From Paenibacillus wynnii (GTDB lineage Bacteria > Bacillota > Bacilli > Paenibacillales > Paenibacillaceae): a DNA stretch of 64,000 bases. A program made the position numbers and the translations under genes. Below the pieces are notes generated by a model. The model saw only the letters and a list, made by a program, of their open reading frames with translations, was not told where the DNA came from and searched no databases. This document shows positions 59,612 to 64,000 of the stretch, piece after piece. Each line of letters starts with the position of its first letter. Position 1 is the stretch's first letter. The stretch lies in the NCBI RefSeq assembly GCF_000757885.1, contig NZ_JQCR01000002.1:1302001-1366000 (forward strand), written 5' to 3'.

Positions 59612-61150
59612 CTACTCCCACTCAATGGTTGCAGGTGGTTTAGAGGTCACATCATACACAATGCGATTTACGTTTTCTACTTCGTTTACGATACGAACGG
59701 AGATTTTCTCCAATACATCCCACGGAATACGTGCCCAGTCAGCAGTCATCCCGTCGATGGAAGTTACTGCACGGATGCCTACGGTGTAGGAATACGTACG
59801 GGCATCACCCATAACACCAACACTTTTCATGTTAGGCAAAGCTGTGAAGTACTGCCAAATTTCACGGTCCAGACCGGCTTTGGCAATCTCTTCACGCAAG
59901 ATTAAGTCGGAGTCCCGTACGATGGTCAGCTTTTCTTCTGTAATTTCACCCAGCACACGTATTGCAAGTCCCGGACCAGGGAAAGGTTGACGCCATACGA
60001 TCGCATGCGGCATTCCCAGCTCTTCGCCCAATTTATGGACTTCGTCTTTGAACAATGTGTTCAGAGGCTCAATCAGGCTGAATTTCATATCTTCCGGAAG
60101 CCCGCCCACATTATGATGTGATTTGATAGTTTGTGCCGTTGCCGTTCCGCTCTCCACAATATCCGTATAGAGCGTTCCTTGGGCTAGGAATGAGAAATCT
60201 CCCAGCTTAGCCGACTCTTCATCGAAGCAATAGATGAACTCATTACCGATGATTTTACGCTTCTGCTCAGGGTCTTCTACACCAGCCAGCTTGCTCATAA
60301 AACGCTCACGGGCATCAATTTTGACAACATGAATATCGAACTTACCTACGAATGTTTCCATAACACTCTCTGCCTCGCCCTTGCGCAGAAGACCGTGATC
60401 GATAAACATGCAGGTTAATTGATCCCCAATGGCACGATGGATTAGCATCGCCACTACAGAGGAATCAACTCCGCCGCTGAGTGCACAAAGCACTTTTTTA
60501 TCTCCGACTTTATCTTGAATATCCTTAATTGCGTCCTCAATAAACGATGACATCGTCCATTTGCCTTCGCAGCCGCAAATTTCGTACAGGAAGTTGGAAA
60601 TCATCTCGTTACCACGTACGGAATGCTGTACCTCAGGGTGGAACTGAACGGCAAAGAATTTGCGTTCGTTGTGGCTCATTGCGGCGATTGGTGCGCTTTC
60701 GGTACCTGCGTCCAGCTTGAAGCCAACCGGAAGTTCCACAACATGGTCGCCATGGCTCATCCATACGGTCTGGCGGCTCTCAAGTCCCCCAGCGAGCAAA
60801 GCTCCTAGTTCAAAGTCAACGTCTGCTTTGCCGTACTCACGTTTGGCAGAGCGCTCCACTTTACCTTCAAGCTGATGGGCCATGAGCTGCATACCGTAGC
60901 AGATACCGAAGATTGGCAGACCCAAATCATAAATAGCTGGATCTACATGCGGTGCATTCTCAGCATAAACACTGCTAGGGCCGCCGGAGAAAATAATTCC
61001 CTTAGGTGAGAGTGCTTTGATCTTGTCAATTGGCGTATTGTACGGCAGAAGCTCGCTGTATACCCCTAGGTCCCGAATTCTGCGCGCGATAAGTTGGTTA
61101 TATTGTCCTCCGAAATCGAGAACGACGATGATTTCATTTGGCTTGTCCAT
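59612..61150 (-). CDS. guaA: GMP synthase (glutamine-hydrolysing)
   Basis: 512 residues from ATG at 61150 (AAGGGAGG 6 nt upstream). The ORF opens 19 codons earlier, but those bases hold the promoter. GATase domain with Cys in [14 protein letters not shown] and His-Glu in [13 protein letters not shown] pyrophosphatase with [13 protein letters not shown]-terminal dimer domain ending KPPATIEWE. It converts XMP to GMP. No riboswitch or PurBox was found here. Confidence 0.96.
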   Translation of the reverse strand: MDKPNEIIVVLDFGGQYNQLIARRIRDLGVYSELLPYNTPIDKIKALSPKGIIFSGGPSSVYAENAPHVDPAIYDLGLPIFGICYGMQLMAHQLEGKVERSAKREYGKADVDFELGALLAGGLESRQTVWMSHGDHVVELPVGFKLDAGTESAPIAAMSHNERKFFAVQFHPEVQHSVRGNEMISNFLYEICGCEGKWTMSSFIEDAIKDIQDKVGDKKVLCALSGGVDSSVVAMLIHRAIGDQLTCMFIDHGLLRKGEAESVMETFVGKFDIHVVKIDARERFMSKLAGVEDPEQKRKIIGNEFIYCFDEESAKLGDFSFLAQGTLYTDIVESGTATAQTIKSHHNVGGLPEDMKFSLIEPLNTLFKDEVHKLGEELGMPHAIVWRQPFPGPGLAIRVLGEITEEKLTIVRDSDLILREEIAKAGLDREIWQYFTALPNMKSVGVMGDARTYSYTVGIRAVTSIDGMTADWARIPWDVLEKISVRIVNEVENVNRIVYDVTSKPPATIEWE

Positions 61151-61177
61151 TACGTGCCTCCCTTGATTATTGGATTC

Positions 61178-61207
61178 ATTATACTCATGGATAATTAACA
61201 CCGTCAA
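61178..61207 (-). promoter_or_regulatory. guaA promoter
   Basis: Minus strand TTGACG, 18 bp, TATAAT; 27 bp before the guaA ATG. Confidence 0.85.
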
Positions 61208-61298
61208 GGAAAGGAGACACCGTATTGCAGAACCTTTTAGCCAAAATCAAAGGGTACACTTCCTGATCTTGCAAGAATAAACAAGCAATGCACGTTTA

Positions 61299-63617
61299 TT
61301 AAGTTACACGCAGTGTAATGCCCAGGCAGACTCCTATAAATGCAGTGGCTGACTGGGAGTCAGGTAATGAGGGATCGGCGGGTCCGGCAGAGACCAACTG
61401 TGCATCCAACGAGGATGCACAGGCTGAAGAAGCCGGAATCGTTCGCTCGCGGAAGCAAGAGCGAAGGTGAACCGGGCTGTACGCCAGGAGCTCCCACTGG
61501 CGTACAAACTGCCAGACCGCTTCGCGTAGTCTGGCGTCTTCTATATGCAGGGAGGCGGCGTACTCCCTGCCGGTCATCCCCGGCGGCGGCTGGCCATAGC
61601 GCGCCGCCAGCCCTTGCCAAGCCAGAGTGGCTGCGGCCAGCAGCCGTTCTGGCTTGGCCGTTCTGCTGCTGCGCGCCGCCAGCAGCAGAGCCAGGCTGCG
61701 CCGCCAGCGCCAAGCGGCGGCGGGAAGCAGCAGCGCCGCCGCGCGGAGCGGCGCTGGGGTTGGCCCGCCCTGGCGCAGCCGGGCGGGGAGGGTGCCCGCG
61801 CCAAGCGCAGCGGGCGGGGGTTGACCCGGCAGCGCGGTGCCCTCTGCCGATAATGATCCCGGCGTGGGGTCGAAGGGAACCCAGCCCGCGCCGGGGAAAT
61901 AAACCTCGACCCAGGCATGCGCATCTGCCTGGGTGACCGCATACCGCTGAGAGGCGGAGCCCTTCTCTGCGGTACCAGGCCCGTATCCCTGCACGTATCT
62001 TGCGGGAATATCGGCGCTGCGCAGCAGAGTAACCATTGCTGTAGCGAAGTGAACACAATAGCCCTTCCGGGACTCGAATAAGAAGTCGTCCACAAAATCC
62101 GCTCCTACCGGCGGTACCTGAGTATCCAAGGTGTATGGATAGCGACTCTGCAAATAATCCCTTACCGCAACGGCAGCATCATACCGGCTCCGTGCAGTTG
62201 CCATGATCTCTCCAGCCAGTTCCCGGACACGGCCCGGGAGTGAGGTGGGCAGCTCTAGATATGTGTCCTTTACCTTCACCGGGTCCGAACCGGCAAAGGC
62301 ACGAAGAACCTCGGGGTTCGTCTCAGGCAACAACGATTTAACCCTATATGTGGATATCCGTGCAGATCCTCTAATGTTGGGCAGCCGGAAACTATCCTTC
62401 TCTGCATTCGTAAATATAAACCCCAGTTTACTGCCGTCAGCCAATTCAACGTTCGTAACATCTACAACCCTTCCAGCGCTAAATAACGGCTGCCCGCCAG
62501 TCGATGGAACAGCGAATTGCACCCGTTGAAGCAGCGAAGTCCCTCCTGATTCTATGAACTCTGTAGAACTCTCATCCGGCAGACTTGCCAAATTCAGCGG
62601 AAGATAAGCCTCGCCGCTTTTTCCCCATCGGCGTCCATCATAATAGGCGAAGCTTTCTCCGCGCCAATAGACGGGTAGACTGCTTTCTGCTGTGAATACA
62701 AGCTCATTGCTTTGGGACAATGGTGTGCCTAACTCTCCTTCACCAGAGCCGTAGCCTGTCATTCCCGCTGTCATTCCCGGTTGTACCGAACTTTCTCCTT
62801 CGGCCCACGCCTGCATTCTACCGAGCACCGGAAGCAATGAAATCGGCGATCCCGGTTGCGGGCTATACAGTTCACCCCCGCACCAAGATGCCACCGTTAG
62901 ACCGGCACCAGCTATAAAAGCAGTAATTCCCCAGCGAGTATACGGAATTTTTTTCTGACCAGGATTTTTCTCACGCATTAGAAGCAGCCAGCACATCCCT
63001 TTCAGCCAAACAATCAATCCTGTTGAAATTACAATCTCCTGAAGGGTACTTATCTCAGTCAACCTGTTCAATATCAATAGATATATCAAGGTTACAATAC
63101 TAAAAAGTGAAATACTGCCTCTAAAAAGAGCTAAATGCTGGACGGAGGCTACCAGCATCCCCCAACCAACCATCAGGATTAAGAGACGACTCTCACTGCT
63201 GAGTTCGGACATCCTTCCGGAAAGAAAAAGGACTGCATCCCCTTTGATTCCCGTGAGAAAAGCAGTTAACCAGGCTTTGCCTTTATCCTCTGCGCACATA
63301 TATATCCATGATAAAAGAATAATTGCCAACTGCCCCGACTGGAGCAGCCAGCCAGGGCTCTGAAACAATCCGCATACTAATAGCAGCAATGCCGCCAGGC
63401 CAAGAACAGCCAGCAGCTGGCGGGTATCCTGGTCCTTGCTGATGCGGTATAGAGGAAGCAGCCACTGTACGAACAATCCCATTATAGGCAAAGAGAACAG
63501 CAGCCTGAAATATACGGGAAGCTTCCCCGAATTATCGGCTGAACTGCTCTCTTTCTTCCCCGGTGATCGACCTCGGTTCATAAATCTACTGTACTCTTGG
63601 TTGTCCAGATGGCTCAT
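61299..63617 (-). CDS. TgpA-like membrane transglutaminase (DUF3488)
   Basis: 772 residues from ATG at 63617, the start that gives a short (32-nt) overlap with the DUF58 gene; earlier ATGs exist at 63641 and 63662. Several membrane segments lie in the first 220 residues, an extracellular part follows, and the transglutaminase core at about 480-590 has Cys in GYCVHFATAMVTLLR, His in DAHAWVEVYFPG and Asp in WVPFDPTPG. The C-terminal 150 residues are Arg/Ala/Pro rich with visibly high G+C (61500-61850). Part of the MoxR-DUF58-TgpA unit of many bacteria. Confidence 0.85.
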   Translation of the reverse strand: MSHLDNQEYSRFMNRGRSPGKKESSSADNSGKLPVYFRLLFSLPIMGLFVQWLLPLYRISKDQDTRQLLAVLGLAALLLLVCGLFQSPGWLLQSGQLAIILLSWIYMCAEDKGKAWLTAFLTGIKGDAVLFLSGRMSELSSESRLLILMVGWGMLVASVQHLALFRGSISLFSIVTLIYLLILNRLTEISTLQEIVISTGLIVWLKGMCWLLLMREKNPGQKKIPYTRWGITAFIAGAGLTVASWCGGELYSPQPGSPISLLPVLGRMQAWAEGESSVQPGMTAGMTGYGSGEGELGTPLSQSNELVFTAESSLPVYWRGESFAYYDGRRWGKSGEAYLPLNLASLPDESSTEFIESGGTSLLQRVQFAVPSTGGQPLFSAGRVVDVTNVELADGSKLGFIFTNAEKDSFRLPNIRGSARISTYRVKSLLPETNPEVLRAFAGSDPVKVKDTYLELPTSLPGRVRELAGEIMATARSRYDAAVAVRDYLQSRYPYTLDTQVPPVGADFVDDFLFESRKGYCVHFATAMVTLLRSADIPARYVQGYGPGTAEKGSASQRYAVTQADAHAWVEVYFPGAGWVPFDPTPGSLSAEGTALPGQPPPAALGAGTLPARLRQGGPTPAPLRAAALLLPAAAWRWRRSLALLLAARSSRTAKPERLLAAATLAWQGLAARYGQPPPGMTGREYAASLHIEDARLREAVWQFVRQWELLAYSPVHLRSCFRERTIPASSACASSLDAQLVSAGPADPSLPDSQSATAFIGVCLGITLRVT

Positions 63618-64000
63618 GGGAGGGTTCCACCCCCTGACCATAGGTCGGCAGTGCATGCTCAAGACAATATAATACCGCTCCCATACGTTTTAAACTGTCT
63701 CCGATGGTACCATTACTAGGAGAAGATTCATTAGACTTCCGATCCCATGCATAATATAAGGCGACCTTCACACCATGTGTTAACAGCTTGGCAATCACCT
63801 TAGCGGATTCCTGCTCCAGTGTCCCTGTAACCACAGCGATACTCATACCCGGAATCCATCCACGGGAGGCATCATCGAGCAACTGAGACAGACTTCTTGT
63901 ACTATCGGGCTTAATTTCAGTGAGGACATCCAGTACCCTGCCCGGAATTTTCCCCAGCCCTTCATGCCTAGCCATCCCTTCGGGCCATCCGCCGCTGAAC
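63586..64000 (-). CDS. DUF58 protein, 3' part (5' end outside window)
   Basis: 138 codons are open to the right edge. An internal Met (MARHEGLGKIPGR) is not the start, since the frame continues beyond it as FSGGWPEG. ISIAVVTGTLEQESAKVIAK-type and YYAWDRKS features match the C-terminal VWA-like region of DUF58 proteins, which pair with MoxR ATPases and TgpA. It overlaps the TgpA gene. Confidence 0.75.
   Translation of the reverse strand, partial: FSGGWPEGMARHEGLGKIPGRVLDVLTEIKPDSTRSLSQLLDDASRGWIPGMSIAVVTGTLEQESAKVIAKLLTHGVKVALYYAWDRKSNESSPSNGTIGDSLKRMGAVLYCLEHALPTYGQGVEPSHEPSGQPRVQ

Noticed and set aside
61340..62095. Overlapping Arg/Pro/Ala-rich frames on both strands at the TgpA 3' end
   Set aside because: They arise from the GC-rich composition; only the TgpA frame has domain support.

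Overview
This window looks like a chromosome segment of a low-to-mid G+C, endospore-forming Firmicute, most probably Paenibacillus. Pointers are the Bacillus-type 12-gene purine operon with PurBoxes and guanine riboswitches, a glnQHMP/glnKL-like glutamine system, a Spo0E-like phosphatase, an HTH-TPR (RRNPP-type) regulator, c-di-GMP-I riboswitches, a class D sortase, and very repeat-rich intergenic DNA. Almost every gene is on the minus strand; only 10810-12457 and the insertion sequence (IS) transposase run on the plus strand.

Layout. 1-5155: glutamine-type ABC transporter (glnQ-glnH-glnM-glnP) followed by its two-component system, the response regulator being cut by the window edge. 5366-7127: low-affinity phosphate transporter with its DUF47 partner behind a PhoP-box-like triple repeat. 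7317-12457: assorted genes (YerB-like lipoprotein, DODA-type dioxygenase, esterase, small acidic protein, DUF1129 membrane protein, unknown secreted protein). 12736-14416: an IS1182-type element sitting inside the bidirectional terminator of ilvA. 14444-21697: ilvA, a chemoreceptor, a Spo0E-like gene, an HTH-TPR regulator with a 39-codon exported-peptide gene attached, and a SEC-C protein. 22197-36794: purEKBCSQLFMNHD in the order purE to purD, with repeat elements in four of its gaps. 37305-41537: UspA, DUF1294, MFS, topB. 41981-42523: a wrecked acyl-ACP thioesterase beside a DnaA-box cluster and a complete 16S-23S-5S rRNA operon (42738-47783) without spacer tRNAs. 48260-57006: a transglutaminase-like protein under tandem c-di-GMP riboswitches, a class D sortase, and an envelope glycosylation cluster (GtrA, GT2, a double-headed 1276-residue GT-C protein, a GT39 protein). 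57150-61150: pbuG and guaA. 61299-64000: TgpA-like transglutaminase and a partial DUF58 gene.

The purine genes form a regulon: purE and pbuG share the same control region (two inverted PurBoxes 30 bp apart, a TTGACA-18 bp promoter, a guanine riboswitch and a terminator).

The most unusual content is non-coding. Four loci carry four 23-bp imperfect palindromes (10-3-10) whose centres lie exactly 51, 62 and 51 bp apart, although the DNA between them is not conserved. A fifth locus has the same 51-62-51 geometry with a different palindrome sequence. Three further loci carry a long imperfect hairpin with a conserved core of about 97 nt and arms that differ between copies but remain self-complementary. 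Neither class matches anything I know. The HTH-TPR regulator with its peptide gene is the best candidate for an undescribed signalling system.
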